Program-made: the position numbers and the translations under genes
Source: Rhodopirellula islandica
GTDB taxonomy: Bacteria > Planctomycetota > Planctomycetia > Pirellulales > Pirellulaceae
Length of the DNA stretch: 64,000 nt
Reading direction: 5' to 3'
NCBI RefSeq assembly: GCF_001027925.1
Contig: NZ_LECT01000031.1
Span: 186,001 to 250,000 of the forward strand
Shown: piece by piece, positions 1 to 9,931 of the stretch
Layout of the letters: each line of letters starts with the position of its first letter
Numbering within the stretch: position 1 is the first letter of the stretch
Notes under the pieces: model-generated
What the model saw: the letters and a program-made list of their open reading frames with translations, nothing else
The model's database searches: none
Told to the model about the DNA's origin: nothing

Positions 1-1221
1 AGCCAGGTCACGGACCTCGGCACGGACCTGTTTCCCACCGATGAACTCCAATTCCGTCACCGCCCGATCGTCTTCCAGCATCGACCGAACGGCCGCAACG
101 TTGCTTTCGTTGCCAAACCGACTGATCAGCTGCAGCGCCAGGACGGTCTCGTCCATGGATGCATCCGGAAGCCCCAACACGCGTTCCGCCAAAGGCAATG
201 TCCGCTCAAGGCTCTGTTGCATCGACAACCAAAACACCTCCGGCCAACTCGCTCGATCACACCGCTGGATCCACCCCGCCAACAATGTGCGAAACGGCCC
301 GGCAAGCTGTTCGTCTCGAACCAGCTCCGCCGTGACGCTCATCCGCAGCATTCGCAGCAACGCTTCTTCGTGGATATTGGACAACCTCAAGTCGTGATCG
401 TTGAAACACAGCAACATCGCAAACACGTCCGCTCCGGAGGGAAGCTGCGATTCCAGCAATTGACGGTGCTGGATCCTGGCGATCACTTTTTCCAGTGCCT
501 TCATCCGTGCCTCGGTCCCAACGTCGAGCGACTGGACCAAATCCTGATGTCGCAACATCATTTCGATGAACACCTCCCGTAGCCGTGGACCGTCGCCCAA
601 GATTTCCTGGAAGACATCCCACCCTTCGAACGAACCTGGCTGGCCATCCAGAAAAGAATCGATTCGCCCGGCCACGGCACTGCTGACGATTCCCGAGGCC
701 ACATTTTCGGCTCGCAAACGAACCTCCAAATCGTCGTGTTCGACGGCAGCGTTTCGCAGTGCCGGCAGAGCATCGTCGCCTAGCATCCTCAAGCCCGCCG
801 TTGCCTGTTCACGAATGGCAAATTCGGGAGCACCGAGTTGAGCGATCAACCCCGCTATCTTGGCTTGCCGAATCGTTTCGTCGTCCACCTCAGGCTCTGC
901 GTCGTTCGGATCCGCCGCGGGGCCTTGGGACTCCTCTTCGGCAAACTCCGCTTCAGCCGGTAAAGCTGCATTGGGAAACACCGCCTGAGCCCGAAACACT
1001 TGGGCGATCTTTTCGGGATCCAGCGGGGCTTTTCGAAACGACTTGGTCGACACCGAATCGGTGGTCGTGTCGTTTGGATCGGTGTTCGCGGGCGGAGTCT
1101 TCGGGAGCGAGTCCTGGCCTTCGTCGGCTTGGCCCCATGCCCCCACCGGCGACAGCATCAACGCAGCCACCAGTGTCGCAAAAAGGCGAATCCAATCGGT
1201 TGTAGCGGGGGCTGAAAACAA
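1..1221 (-). CDS. Secreted HEAT/armadillo-repeat protein (3' part missing)
   Basis: A minus-strand frame stays open from about 1221 to the left edge, so the C-terminus lies outside the window. An in-frame TAG sits just upstream of the TTG at 1221-1219, which makes TTG the best start (MFSAPATTDWIRLF...). A hydrophobic stretch (LFATLVAALMLSPVGAWG) follows and looks like a Sec signal peptide with cleavage after AWG. The mature part opens with an acidic linker, then helical repeats resembling HEAT/Arm units (for example FAIREQATAGLRMLGDDALP, then VRLRAENVASGI). Such repeats are protein-binding scaffolds; no enzyme motif is visible. It is divergent from the PLP-enzyme gene at 1519. Function unknown; an envelope or periplasmic scaffold role is inference. 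Confidence 0.72.
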   Translation of the reverse strand, partial: MFSAPATTDWIRLFATLVAALMLSPVGAWGQADEGQDSLPKTPPANTDPNDTTTDSVSTKSFRKAPLDPEKIAQVFRAQAVFPNAALPAEAEFAEEESQGPAADPNDAEPEVDDETIRQAKIAGLIAQLGAPEFAIREQATAGLRMLGDDALPALRNAAVEHDDLEVRLRAENVASGIVSSAVAGRIDSFLDGQPGSFEGWDVFQEILGDGPRLREVFIEMMLRHQDLVQSLDVGTEARMKALEKVIARIQHRQLLESQLPSGADVFAMLLCFNDHDLRLSNIHEEALLRMLRMSVTAELVRDEQLAGPFRTLLAGWIQRCDRASWPEVFWLSMQQSLERTLPLAERVLGLPDASMDETVLALQLISRFGNESNVAAVRSMLEDDRAVTELEFIGGKQVRAEVRDLA

Positions 1222-1518
1222 AACGTTTGCCTAACGGGAAAGGTTTGCACAAAGAGGAAAGCGAACGACCATCGGGTACCTCGAAGTGTACCAAGAACCT
1301 CGTTCCGACAGCAGCGATCCAAGATTTGATTGGGCCACTGCCAAAGCCAACAGGCGGGCCCATTCAAAAGCGTCCCAGGTCGGCAAAAAAATCAGTTGCC
1401 CAAAACCTCCCCCGTGGCTAGGCTGAATGCACGTCGTGGAGAAATCGCATCCCCTCCACTCTGACGTTTGTTTAGGGATTTGCGGCCGCTTGCAGCCTCA
1501 CTGCTAAAAAGCCAACAC
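1222..1518. other. Divergent intergenic region, nothing assigned
   Basis: This 297-bp gap separates the leftward HEAT-repeat gene from the rightward PLP-enzyme pair and must hold both promoters. I looked for a SAM-I or SAM-II riboswitch because of the downstream sulfur-metabolism genes and saw none, nor a convincing terminator or promoter pair. A possible TTG start for the next gene lies at 1468, inside this gap. Confidence 0.4.
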
Positions 1519-2787
1519 ATGAAACCGATCGCCATCGATCCGGTCGAAATGATCGACCAAACGTCCCGTGCCGCGGGACCTTCTCCCACGGGCTTGTCGC
1601 CATCGGGTCTCTCGACTCAGTGCGTGCACGGGAACATTGCCCCGGATGCCCCCTCGCGTCAGCACGCCGAAGGGGCCATCACAACCCCCATTTACTCGGC
1701 CTCCACCTTCACCTTTGAATCCACCGACAAACTGTTGGATTTCGTTGAAGGTCGCGACCAGCGCGAAGAATACGGACGCTACGGCAACCCCAACGAACGG
1801 CTGGTCGAACAGAAACTGGCAGCACTCGACAACGCCGAAGACGCGGTGGTTTACTCCAGCGGCATGGCGGCAATCGTCGGGTTGCTGATGAGCCGCTTGT
1901 CCTCCGGCGACGAAATCATTTTCTTCGATCAGTGCTATCACCGCAGCCGGGAATTCTGTGGCAAGCACCTGGCAAAGTTTGGAGTCGTCACTCGACAGGT
2001 TCCCACCGGCGACTTCGCTGCCATGGAAGCCGCGATCACGCCACGCACCAAAATGCTGGTCAGTGAATCGCCCACCAACCCGCACTTGACCTGCGTCGAT
2101 CTGGAACAGTTTGTCGCGCTCGGCAAAGCCCGTGAAATCGAAACGCTGATCGACGCGACCTTGGCAACTCCAATGAACGTGCGACCGCTTGATCATGGCG
2201 TCGACTACGTTTGGCACTCCGCGACCAAGTATTTGGGCGGGCACAACGACTTGCTGGCGGGAGTCATCTCGGGCCGCAAGGAATTGCTCGATCCCATCCG
2301 GGCTCTTCGTGGATGTTTGGGCAGCGTCTCCTCTCCTCACAGCATGTACTTGCTGGAACGCGGATTGAAGACGTTCTCACTGCGGATGCAGCGTCACAAC
2401 GAAAACGGCCAAGCCGTGGCTGAATTTCTTCATCAACATCCCAAGATCGAACGCGTCTATTACCCGGGCCTGCCAAGTCATCCTTCTCACGCGATCGCGA
2501 AAAAACAGATGCTGGGCTACGGCGGCTTGATCACCTTCACAGTCAAGGATGCGGACTGGAAAACAACGTCACGCGTCGTCGATGGAGCGAAAATTGCTCG
2601 GATCGCCCCCAGCTTGGGCGGCACCGAATCGTTGATCGAACAACCGCTTGTGATGAGCTATTTCAATTACTCACCGGAAGAACGAGCCAGCTTTGGAATC
2701 GCCGACAGTATGATTCGTTACTCCTGTGGCATCGAAGATTCAGCGGATTTGATCGCGGATCTGGACCAAGCTTTGGCGGTGATCTGA
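1519..2787 (+). CDS. Cys/Met metabolism PLP-dependent enzyme (cystathionine gamma-synthase/lyase family), copy 1
   Basis: Protein of about 422 residues from ATG 1519; the frame allows a TTG at 1468, but the added residues are not family-like. Features of the trans-sulfuration PLP family: ITTPIYSASTF near the N-terminus, ERLVEQKLAALDNAEDAVVYS with the SSGMAAI cofactor loop, and SATKYLGGH holding the Schiff-base lysine, followed by SLGGTESLIEQP near the C-terminus. The family makes or breaks cystathionine, homocysteine or methanethiol in the cytosol. The sequence does not separate gamma-synthase, gamma-lyase and O-acetylhomoserine sulfhydrylase. The next gene, a paralogue, starts one base after this stop, so the two are probably co-translated and may form the two arms of a trans-sulfuration step or a hetero-oligomer. 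Confidence 0.9.
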   Translation: MKPIAIDPVEMIDQTSRAAGPSPTGLSPSGLSTQCVHGNIAPDAPSRQHAEGAITTPIYSASTFTFESTDKLLDFVEGRDQREEYGRYGNPNERLVEQKLAALDNAEDAVVYSSGMAAIVGLLMSRLSSGDEIIFFDQCYHRSREFCGKHLAKFGVVTRQVPTGDFAAMEAAITPRTKMLVSESPTNPHLTCVDLEQFVALGKAREIETLIDATLATPMNVRPLDHGVDYVWHSATKYLGGHNDLLAGVISGRKELLDPIRALRGCLGSVSSPHSMYLLERGLKTFSLRMQRHNENGQAVAEFLHQHPKIERVYYPGLPSHPSHAIAKKQMLGYGGLITFTVKDADWKTTSRVVDGAKIARIAPSLGGTESLIEQPLVMSYFNYSPEERASFGIADSMIRYSCGIEDSADLIADLDQALAVI

Positions 2788-2788
2788 G

Positions 2789-3982
2789 ATGAACCCATCC
2801 AAACCAAACGCCGAATTTCGAACGCGTGCCATCCACGTTGGCAACGAAGTTGATCCATCGACCGGCGCCGTCGTCCCACCCATCCACTTTGCCAGCACAT
2901 TCCGCCAACCCGGTGCAGGCGAGTGGGGCCAATACGACTACTCACGCAGCGGCAACCCAACTCGAACGGGCCTGCAAACCACACTTGCGTCGCTCGAAAA
3001 CGCCTGCGGGACACTGGCGTTTTCATCCGGCATGGCTGCCATCCACGCGGTCACCATGCTGTTGGAATCCGGCGACCACGTCGTCGCGGGAACGGACATC
3101 TATGGCGGTGCCTACCGGTTGCTGCACCAAATTTGCAATCGCAGCGGCATCGAAGTCTGCCTGGTGGATGTCACCGATTTGAGTGCGATTGAAAACGCCA
3201 TCACCAATCGGACCAAACTGATTTGGACCGAATCGATCGGAAATCCTCGGATGACGATCTCCGACTTGCCGGCGATCGCTCGGCTGGCCAAATCCAAGGG
3301 AATCCTCTCCGGCGTCGACAACACGTTCGGCACCCCGGCGCTGTTGCGCCCTTTGGATTTCGGCATCGACATCGTGATGCACTCCGCGACGAAGTACCTC
3401 GGCGGCCACAGCGACTGCCTCGGTGGAACGCTGGCCGTCTCCGATTCTGAACTTCACGACCAACTCTATTTCATTCAGAACGCGACCGGTGCGGTGCTCG
3501 ATCCAATGAGCAGCTTTCTGATCTCGCGTGGCTTGAAAACATTGGACTTGCGAATTCGCGAGCAGTCGCGAACGGCACTCCGATTGGCAAAGTGGCTGGA
3601 AGCTCACCCGCTGGTCCGATCAGTGCTGTATCCCGGCCTGACTTCGCATGACCAGCACAATTTGGCCAGCCAATTGTTCGGGCAGCAGCAACCCGACGAG
3701 GAAGAAACTCACTTCGGTGCGATGATCACGTTCGAACTGAACGCATCGCTGAAACAGGTTTCCAAGGTCTGCCAGTCGACCGAATTGTTTCACCTCGCGG
3801 TCAGTCTGGGCGCAGTGGAATCCTTGATCGAGCAACCCGCCACAATGTCCCATGCGTCTTACGCTCCTGAAGCACGTGCTGCACATGGAATCACGGATTC
3901 GCTGATCCGCCTCTCCGTCGGTCTGGAATCGCCCCGCGATTTGGAAACGGACCTGGAACGGGCGTTCGCCGCGATTTCCTAA
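2789..3982 (+). CDS. Cys/Met metabolism PLP-dependent enzyme, copy 2
   Basis: This 397-residue protein is of the usual length for cystathionine gamma-synthase/lyase. Visible motifs are TRAIHVGNEVDPSTGAVVPP (typical N-terminus), YSRSGNPTR, FSSGMAAIHAV, and SATKYLGGHSD with the PLP-binding lysine, then SLGAVESLIEQPATM at the substrate-discriminating C-terminal region. It acts in the cytosol on cystathionine, homoserine esters or cysteine. ATG 2789 follows the previous stop by one base, a spacing typical of translational coupling. The paralogues differ enough that a recent duplication is unlikely; one may run the lyase reaction and the other the synthase reaction. The exact EC activity is not assigned. 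Confidence 0.9.
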   Translation: MNPSKPNAEFRTRAIHVGNEVDPSTGAVVPPIHFASTFRQPGAGEWGQYDYSRSGNPTRTGLQTTLASLENACGTLAFSSGMAAIHAVTMLLESGDHVVAGTDIYGGAYRLLHQICNRSGIEVCLVDVTDLSAIENAITNRTKLIWTESIGNPRMTISDLPAIARLAKSKGILSGVDNTFGTPALLRPLDFGIDIVMHSATKYLGGHSDCLGGTLAVSDSELHDQLYFIQNATGAVLDPMSSFLISRGLKTLDLRIREQSRTALRLAKWLEAHPLVRSVLYPGLTSHDQHNLASQLFGQQQPDEEETHFGAMITFELNASLKQVSKVCQSTELFHLAVSLGAVESLIEQPATMSHASYAPEARAAHGITDSLIRLSVGLESPRDLETDLERAFAAIS

Positions 3983-4149
3983 CCCCCTCCATGGCCGGAG
4001 GCGACCTGCCAAGGACCGGATCGACTCGTCCGGAGAAGGAGACGCCAAGCGGGGAAGAGTTCGCTTTGCTCAGCGACTTTCGGCTCCCGTTGCATTAGGA
4101 TAGGGGGACGATTTCGCCTCCGCTTGCCGCCTTCCTGCCCCAGCCCACC

Positions 4150-5160
4150 ATGCGTTTCCCCGATCTGTTCACCGCGCGTGATGCGTCGCGTGCCGCCGCG
4201 TTGCAGTGGATCGCGAGACAGGCTGTCGAGGGACTGACCGCGGGTCGCCACCGATCTCCGCACAAAGGGTCCAGCGTCGAGTTCAAAGAGCACCGCCCCT
4301 ACGTTCCCGGCGATGAACTGCGGAACATCGATTGGCGTGCGTTCGGCAAAAGCGATCGTCTCTACATTCGCGAATTCGAAGAAGAGACCAATCTACGGTG
4401 CACGCTGCTGGTCGACCGCAGCGGCAGCATGCAATACGCCGGCAGCCGAGCGTTGCAACTGACAGACTCCCGGGCCTCCCTGGGCAATCGCAAGCAAGAT
4501 TATGCGACCGCGATCGCCGCGGCGATCGCTTACATGATGCTCTCCAGCCAAGATGCGGTTGGATTGATGACGTTTGACGACAAGATCAGTGACTCGCTGC
4601 CACCGCGAACCATGCCGTCGCACCTCCAAGCCTTGCTTGCGATCTTGGCCAGTGATTCTGGTGGCGGTGAAACGGACTTGGGCACCGTCATCCGCCAAGC
4701 GATGCTGAAACTGCCACGACGTTCGCTGGTGGTTCTGATCTCCGATGGCCTTGGTGATCCTGAATCACTCGGCAAATCACTCGCGTCCTTGCGAGCTCAA
4801 CGACAAGAGGTCGTGTTTCTACAAATCCTCGATCCGGATGAAGTCGACTTCCCCTTCCATGACCGAATCGAATTTCGCGATTTAGAGAACGGCGATCATC
4901 GTGAGATCATCGATTCGCGACAGATTCGTTCACGCTACATTGAGTCCCTGAATCGTCACAACGCGACGATCGAAGCAGCCTGCCGTCGCAACCGTGTCGA
5001 CCATGCCATGATCACCACCGATGTTCCCGTCGTCGACGCGCTCGCGAGGTTCGTGACGCTGCGGCGTGGTGGTGGCATCAGCGGTTCACTGACCTTCCCC
5101 GGTTCCGTCTTGGCAAGCTCCCAACCGAATGCCTCGGCGGAGGGCGATTCTTCGAGATGA
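4150..5160 (+). CDS. DUF58-family protein with VWA-like MIDAS
   Basis: This 336-residue protein carries the DUF58 signature: an N-terminal AxxWIxRQAVEGLTAGRHRS segment, then the family hallmark EFKEHRPYVPGDELRNIDWR, then a VWA-like fold with the metal site DRSGSM (DxSxS, all residues present) and SDGLGDPES. DUF58 proteins are usually encoded with a MoxR AAA+ ATPase and membrane VWA proteins (Bat-type operons) and are thought to act in chaperone or assembly complexes. No MoxR gene lies upstream here: the neighbours on that side are the PLP enzymes. The gene opens a five-gene operon; its TGA overlaps the next ATG (ATGA). Family assignment is secure; substrate unknown. Confidence 0.9.
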   Translation: MRFPDLFTARDASRAAALQWIARQAVEGLTAGRHRSPHKGSSVEFKEHRPYVPGDELRNIDWRAFGKSDRLYIREFEEETNLRCTLLVDRSGSMQYAGSRALQLTDSRASLGNRKQDYATAIAAAIAYMMLSSQDAVGLMTFDDKISDSLPPRTMPSHLQALLAILASDSGGGETDLGTVIRQAMLKLPRRSLVVLISDGLGDPESLGKSLASLRAQRQEVVFLQILDPDEVDFPFHDRIEFRDLENGDHREIIDSRQIRSRYIESLNRHNATIEAACRRNRVDHAMITTDVPVVDALARFVTLRRGGGISGSLTFPGSVLASSQPNASAEGDSSR

Positions 5161-7460
5161 ATTTCCTCAACCTCGGACTCCTCGCCGGCGCACTCGCATT
5201 TGTCGTTCCCCTGGCAATCCACTTGTTGTTCCGCAGTCGCTATCGATCGATGGATTGGGGAGCGATGTTCTTGCTTCAGGACGTCGTTGCGAAAAACCGC
5301 CGACGCATGCAGTGGCATCAATGGATCCTGCTGGCACTTCGATGTGCGATTCCGATTTTGCTGGCGCTCGCGATGGCTCGTCCATTGCTCTCGTCGGCTC
5401 GCGCCTTGCCTGGGTCCGAACCGCTGACGCTGATCCTGTGTGTCGACGACAGTCGCTCCATGCAGGCTGCCGGACGTCACGATCGCGTTCGAAAAGCAGC
5501 CACCGGACTGATTGAAAATCTATCACGCGGTGACGAGGTGATTGTGATTCGGGCCAGTCAGCTCACGGCGGCGTTCCAGCGATCCGCCCCTCGCGATGCT
5601 TTGGTCGGCTTGTCCGAACTTCCATTCGACGGTCCTCCATCGGACTACGTCCAAGCGTTGGACACTTGCCTGGACGCATGCAAGGAGGCCTCGCATCCGA
5701 ATCGTCGAATTGTGCTTTGCGGCGACTTTCAATCCAACTGTTTGGCTGCTGGGAATCAATGGATCGATGCGGTCGAAGACGCTCGCGTTCAACTGGATCG
5801 CATGACACCGCCACCGCGAGTCGACTTCCTCAACGTTGCTCAAGCCGACGCCATGCTCGACAACTTGGTGGTGGAATCACTCGACGCCAATGCCCCAGCG
5901 GTTTTGAAAGATCGATTGGTCAACTTCACCGCAAAGATCCGGAATGATTCAGATCGCTCCGTCAGTCGATTGACCGGACGATGGTTCTACGACGGGCAGA
6001 CCGTGCAAACCGCAACCCTCGACATCGCTCCTCGCAGTTCATCCACTCTCTCGTTCACGCACACCCCGGAAACAGGTGGCGACCATTCGCTGGCATTCGC
6101 CGTCGAACACACGGACGCAATCGCGGCGGACAATCGTCGCAGACTTGCCATCCACGTCCTGCCCCAAATCCGGGTGTGGTTGGTCGATGGAAATCCATCC
6201 AACGAACCGTTGCAAAGCGAAACGGACTTCTTGCGTTTGGCACTCAGTCCCTTTGCCTTCGCGAGCGTCAATGAGAGTGCACGAGCAGACCAGAATGCTC
6301 GTTCGGATTTGGTTAGCAGCCGAGTCTTTTCGGGTTCGCGATGGTCCCCTGAACTGGCAACCCAAATGGACACCGCCGAACGTCCCGACGTCATCATCTT
6401 TGCCAACGTCAAACAGATCGACTCGCGAGATGACTCTGACAACAAGTTGCTCGAACAGTTTCTTGCTCACAATGGAAAGCTCGTCTTCTTCGACGGCGAT
6501 CAAGTGGCCGCAGACCAGTGGAACAACGTCCCATGGTTGCCAGCCAAACTGGATCGACTCATCACCGCTTCGGACGTCGAAGCCGTCTTGGAGAGCGAGA
6601 ACTCCGTCACGACGGAAGAACAAGACCGCCTTGGATTCACCATCCAACCGCCGCGTGGCAGACAGAGTGTTTGGGGATCACTGCAAGAGGCCGGCGATGG
6701 CATCTGGGAAGAAGTTCGAGTTGGACGGTATCGTCGGTTGCTGATCGAGGATTCTGCCACGGAGTCCACCCAGGTCTTGTTGCGAACATCGGATCAAGCC
6801 GTTTTAGCAGTTCGTCGATCCAACGTGATTCAGTTTGCCATTGGCTGCGATACAGAATGGTCCACGCTGCCACTGCGTGCGGTTTACTTGCCGATGATGC
6901 AGCAGCTGATACTGGACTTGGTAGGCAGCCAAGAATCCATGAACGTGGTGGCAGGCCAACCGATGCTGGTTCCAGGCCCGACAGCCTCTTGGACGGTGAC
7001 GTCGCCGGATGGTTCCAGTTCCGAACTCCAATTTCCTCTCGATCCAGCTCCTGAAAACGACGCTCCGAACATCTCATCGGGCGTTTTCAGCGACACCCAA
7101 ATCGCTGGCATCTATCGTTTTCGGCCGAAGGCCCCAACCACAGAGTCCAGCGATGGCCCCGCCACGACTCTTCTTCGCGTCGCAGAAATCCCCGCCTTTG
7201 AATCGGATCTCCGAACGTTGGAACCCAGCCAAATCGAAACCTTCGCGGACCGTCTGCAAGCACGTTTGTTTGACACACCAGAAGACGTGGTGGAGGCGAC
7301 CGCAACCGATCGATTTGGCCAAGAAATCTGGCGACCGCTGATGTTCTTGGTGCTGCTTGTCCTGATCGCGGAACTCCTCTGGCAACAATTTGCCGGGCGT
7401 CCCAAATCGGCCGCCACCGCTTGGAACGCTCCCGCCGCTTCCGCAGGGAGTCATCGATGA
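5157..7460 (+). CDS. BatA-like membrane protein with VWA domain
   Basis: 767 residues. The N-terminus (MNFLNLGLLAGALAF...IHLLFRSRY) matches the BatA/aerotolerance N-terminal domain, with one helix near residues 5-25, a basic linker (KNRRRMQWHQW) and a second helix near 60-80. A VWA domain follows with CVDDSRSM (intact DxSxS metal site) around residues 97-104. The middle is extracytoplasmic beta-rich sequence. A last helix (PLMFLVLLVLIAELLWQ) near 725-745 anchors the C-terminus. It starts at ATG 5157 overlapping the DUF58 stop and ends by overlapping the next gene's ATG. Bat-type proteins are thought to form membrane complexes with DUF58 and MoxR proteins; the client here is unknown. Confidence 0.85.
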   Translation: MNFLNLGLLAGALAFVVPLAIHLLFRSRYRSMDWGAMFLLQDVVAKNRRRMQWHQWILLALRCAIPILLALAMARPLLSSARALPGSEPLTLILCVDDSRSMQAAGRHDRVRKAATGLIENLSRGDEVIVIRASQLTAAFQRSAPRDALVGLSELPFDGPPSDYVQALDTCLDACKEASHPNRRIVLCGDFQSNCLAAGNQWIDAVEDARVQLDRMTPPPRVDFLNVAQADAMLDNLVVESLDANAPAVLKDRLVNFTAKIRNDSDRSVSRLTGRWFYDGQTVQTATLDIAPRSSSTLSFTHTPETGGDHSLAFAVEHTDAIAADNRRRLAIHVLPQIRVWLVDGNPSNEPLQSETDFLRLALSPFAFASVNESARADQNARSDLVSSRVFSGSRWSPELATQMDTAERPDVIIFANVKQIDSRDDSDNKLLEQFLAHNGKLVFFDGDQVAADQWNNVPWLPAKLDRLITASDVEAVLESENSVTTEEQDRLGFTIQPPRGRQSVWGSLQEAGDGIWEEVRVGRYRRLLIEDSATESTQVLLRTSDQAVLAVRRSNVIQFAIGCDTEWSTLPLRAVYLPMMQQLILDLVGSQESMNVVAGQPMLVPGPTASWTVTSPDGSSSELQFPLDPAPENDAPNISSGVFSDTQIAGIYRFRPKAPTTESSDGPATTLLRVAEIPAFESDLRTLEPSQIETFADRLQARLFDTPEDVVEATATDRFGQEIWRPLMFLVLLVLIAELLWQQFAGRPKSAATAWNAPAASAGSHR

Positions 7461-9931
7461 TGACTGATTGTCCTCGATCGAACCTTGCCAGTTTGCGGTT
7501 TTCGTGGGATCTCCCGACTTGGGCAATCCTTGCCATCGCGATCCTCACCGGACTGGCTGCGGCATGGTTGTACCTGAAAGAAACCAGGCAACTGGCAGGC
7601 ACTGCCGCCTGGGTGCTTCCTGCCCTGCGTTCGACCGCGATCATCCTCACCATTCTGCTCTTGGCTGGCCCGATTTGGCACCACCGCCAAGTCATCGGCC
7701 AGCCCGCCAGACTCATTTTCGCGGTTGACCAGTCGTTGAGCATGAGTGAACGAGACTCATCGGACCGTGAGTCCCCTGATCGCTTGCGCCGTTCTGTTGA
7801 AATGCTGTTCGGCAAAAATGAAAGCGAGGGTTGGATTCAAACGCTGCAATCGACTCACTTGATCGACGTGATGAGTTTTGACGCCACCGCTCAACCACGA
7901 TGGAAGTCTTACGATCTCGACTCTGAGAGCGAACGCGAATCGACCGAAATCATCCTGGGTGAAGCCAACGGATCCACCACGAATTTGGCAGCTGCGTTGC
8001 GCCCCATGCTGCCGCGGTCAGGCAACAGGGATCCGGCCCAATCCTTCGTCCAGCCCGATGAACCGGCTGGCACCGCGGCCTCCCCACTGGCAGTGGTGCT
8101 GATGACCGACGGACGCGACTCCGCCGGCGTGGACGATGCCTCCGATTTGGCTTGGCAACTTTCGCAGTCGGGGTGGCAAGTTCACACGGTTGGTCTGGGC
8201 AGCGTCGACGAACCGACCGACATCGGCATCACCAACGTCCTGCATCCCGAGCGAATTGCTGCGGATGGTCGCCTGACGGGAACCATTGTGGCCAAGCACT
8301 ATGGGGTAACCAACGACACGCTTCAAATCGAACTTCGATCGGGTGAGACGCTGGTTTGGTCCGACAGTTTTGTGGCCACCCAGGACGGACAAACCGAAAT
8401 CGACTTTGACCTTCCCGTGGAGCCACTCACGAACCGTCTCGCCAACCAAGAAGCCCGAGGCGTGGACCGCGATAGCCTTGTCTTGCCCTTCACCGCATCC
8501 ATTCGCAGGGCCGATCCCACCGTCCCAACCACCTTGGGCCAACCCGAAAACGATTCCTGGGATTTTCGAATTGCAGCGGCCAGTCGTGACCGTCGGCTAT
8601 TGATCCTCGACGGCTCATCGCGGTGGGAAACACGTTATCTGCGGAACCTGTTCGCTCGGGATCCCGCTTGGCAAGTGAACACGGTTCTGTTCGGCCCGGG
8701 CACGGACTCCCCCCAAATTTCACGGGGGGACAACGACGGAGAGGTGCCGGCCACAACCGAAGACTGGAACCGATTCGACGCAATCGTGTTGGGCGAAGTT
8801 CCACCAGAACAATGGACCGAGGCGGACTCCGTTGGCTTGCGAGAATTCGTTCGTCGCGGTGGCGGACTCATCATGCTCAATGGTCGTTACAACCGTCTGT
8901 CACGAATCGAGTCGCTGAACGACCTGTTGCCCGTCGAATTCGTCGACCCTGCGGGCTCCTCCGAAAACAACGACCTGCTTCGATACCAACGACAACAACC
9001 ATCCGTTCAGTCCATTGGCCCCACAGCGACGGGACGTTCTCAACCGGTGATGTTGCTGAGTTCTGAGATCGCGTCCAACGAGCAACTCTGGCGCAGCATG
9101 CCGGTCCCGGGCGTGATTCCCGTCACAACGGCTCGGGCGGATGCCGAAGTCTGGGCAGATGCTTTGGTAGAAGCAACTGAGACATCTTCTCCAACCGACA
9201 GCCGCGTCCCTTGGTTGGTCACCCGTCTGTTTGGTGCAGGGCGTGTGTTCTTTCTGGCAACGGATCAAACTTGGCGTTGGCGTTACAAGATCGAGAGTCA
9301 ACTGCACGGCCGTTTCTGGAATCAGATGCTGACCGCCGCGATGCAACCGCCGTACGCCGTGCGGGACGACTATGTTGCGATCGGAACCGACAAAATCGAT
9401 TACGACTCCGGCCAATCAGCGCTGATCCGGGTCCGGCTGCTCGACAATGAAACACCGTTCGGCGAGGGAGCGTCCCCCAACACCCCGGCGACGGTGGATG
9501 CCTTGTTGATTCGCGACGACCAAATCGTTGCCACCCTTCCGATGAACCTTGACGACGAGTCTCGTCGAACGTACTTGGCCCAAACCGATTCTCTGCCGCC
9601 CGGTGCCTATCACGTGCGAGTTCGCGCCAGTGGCTATGACGCTTCCGCCTTGAAAGCAACCGCACCGATTTGGGTGGAACCGTCCCGCAAGGGTGAACTG
9701 GATCGTGTGGCGGTGGACGAGGACACTCTGAAAGAGATTGCGAGCGCCGGCGGTGGCACCTACGTCCACGAGTCGTCCGCAGAAGAGATGCTGAGCCAGC
9801 TGCTGCCGTTGTCTCGCGGCCAAATCATTGAAACCGACACGTTGATGTGGGAATCATGGTGGCTGTTTGTGGCCATCCTGGGACTTCTAGCCGCCGAATG
9901 GTGGATGCGTAAAAAGGTGGGATTGGTATGA
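7457..9931 (+). CDS. Membrane VWA / glutamine-amidotransferase-like protein
   Basis: ATG 7457 overlaps the upstream TGA (ATGATGA), so I prefer it to the longer open frame starting 12 codons earlier; this gives 824 residues. Two N-terminal helices (WAILAIAILTGLAAAWLYL and ALRSTAIILTILLLAGPIW) precede a VWA domain with FAVDQSLSMS (DxSxS present). Further on, a segment around residues 370-500 (LLILDGSSRWETRYLR, ...LREFVRRGGGLIMLNG) resembles the class-I glutamine amidotransferase-like fold found in many planctomycete VWA proteins; no catalytic Cys-His pair is evident. A C-terminal helix (WWLFVAILGLLAAEWWM) closes the protein, which suggests a periplasmic body anchored at both ends. Third gene of the operon; it overlaps the next ATG. 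Confidence 0.82.
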   Translation: MMTDCPRSNLASLRFSWDLPTWAILAIAILTGLAAAWLYLKETRQLAGTAAWVLPALRSTAIILTILLLAGPIWHHRQVIGQPARLIFAVDQSLSMSERDSSDRESPDRLRRSVEMLFGKNESEGWIQTLQSTHLIDVMSFDATAQPRWKSYDLDSESERESTEIILGEANGSTTNLAAALRPMLPRSGNRDPAQSFVQPDEPAGTAASPLAVVLMTDGRDSAGVDDASDLAWQLSQSGWQVHTVGLGSVDEPTDIGITNVLHPERIAADGRLTGTIVAKHYGVTNDTLQIELRSGETLVWSDSFVATQDGQTEIDFDLPVEPLTNRLANQEARGVDRDSLVLPFTASIRRADPTVPTTLGQPENDSWDFRIAAASRDRRLLILDGSSRWETRYLRNLFARDPAWQVNTVLFGPGTDSPQISRGDNDGEVPATTEDWNRFDAIVLGEVPPEQWTEADSVGLREFVRRGGGLIMLNGRYNRLSRIESLNDLLPVEFVDPAGSSENNDLLRYQRQQPSVQSIGPTATGRSQPVMLLSSEIASNEQLWRSMPVPGVIPVTTARADAEVWADALVEATETSSPTDSRVPWLVTRLFGAGRVFFLATDQTWRWRYKIESQLHGRFWNQMLTAAMQPPYAVRDDYVAIGTDKIDYDSGQSALIRVRLLDNETPFGEGASPNTPATVDALLIRDDQIVATLPMNLDDESRRTYLAQTDSLPPGAYHVRVRASGYDASALKATAPIWVEPSRKGELDRVAVDEDTLKEIASAGGGTYVHESSAEEMLSQLLPLSRGQIIETDTLMWESWWLFVAILGLLAAEWWMRKKVGLV

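Noticed and set aside
1222-1518. SAM riboswitch upstream of the PLP enzymes
   Set aside because: I looked for the conserved SAM-I and SAM-II cores and saw none.
3984-4003. CCTCC/GGAGG hairpin as a terminator after the PLP enzymes
   Set aside because: The stem is only 5 bp and no T-run follows.
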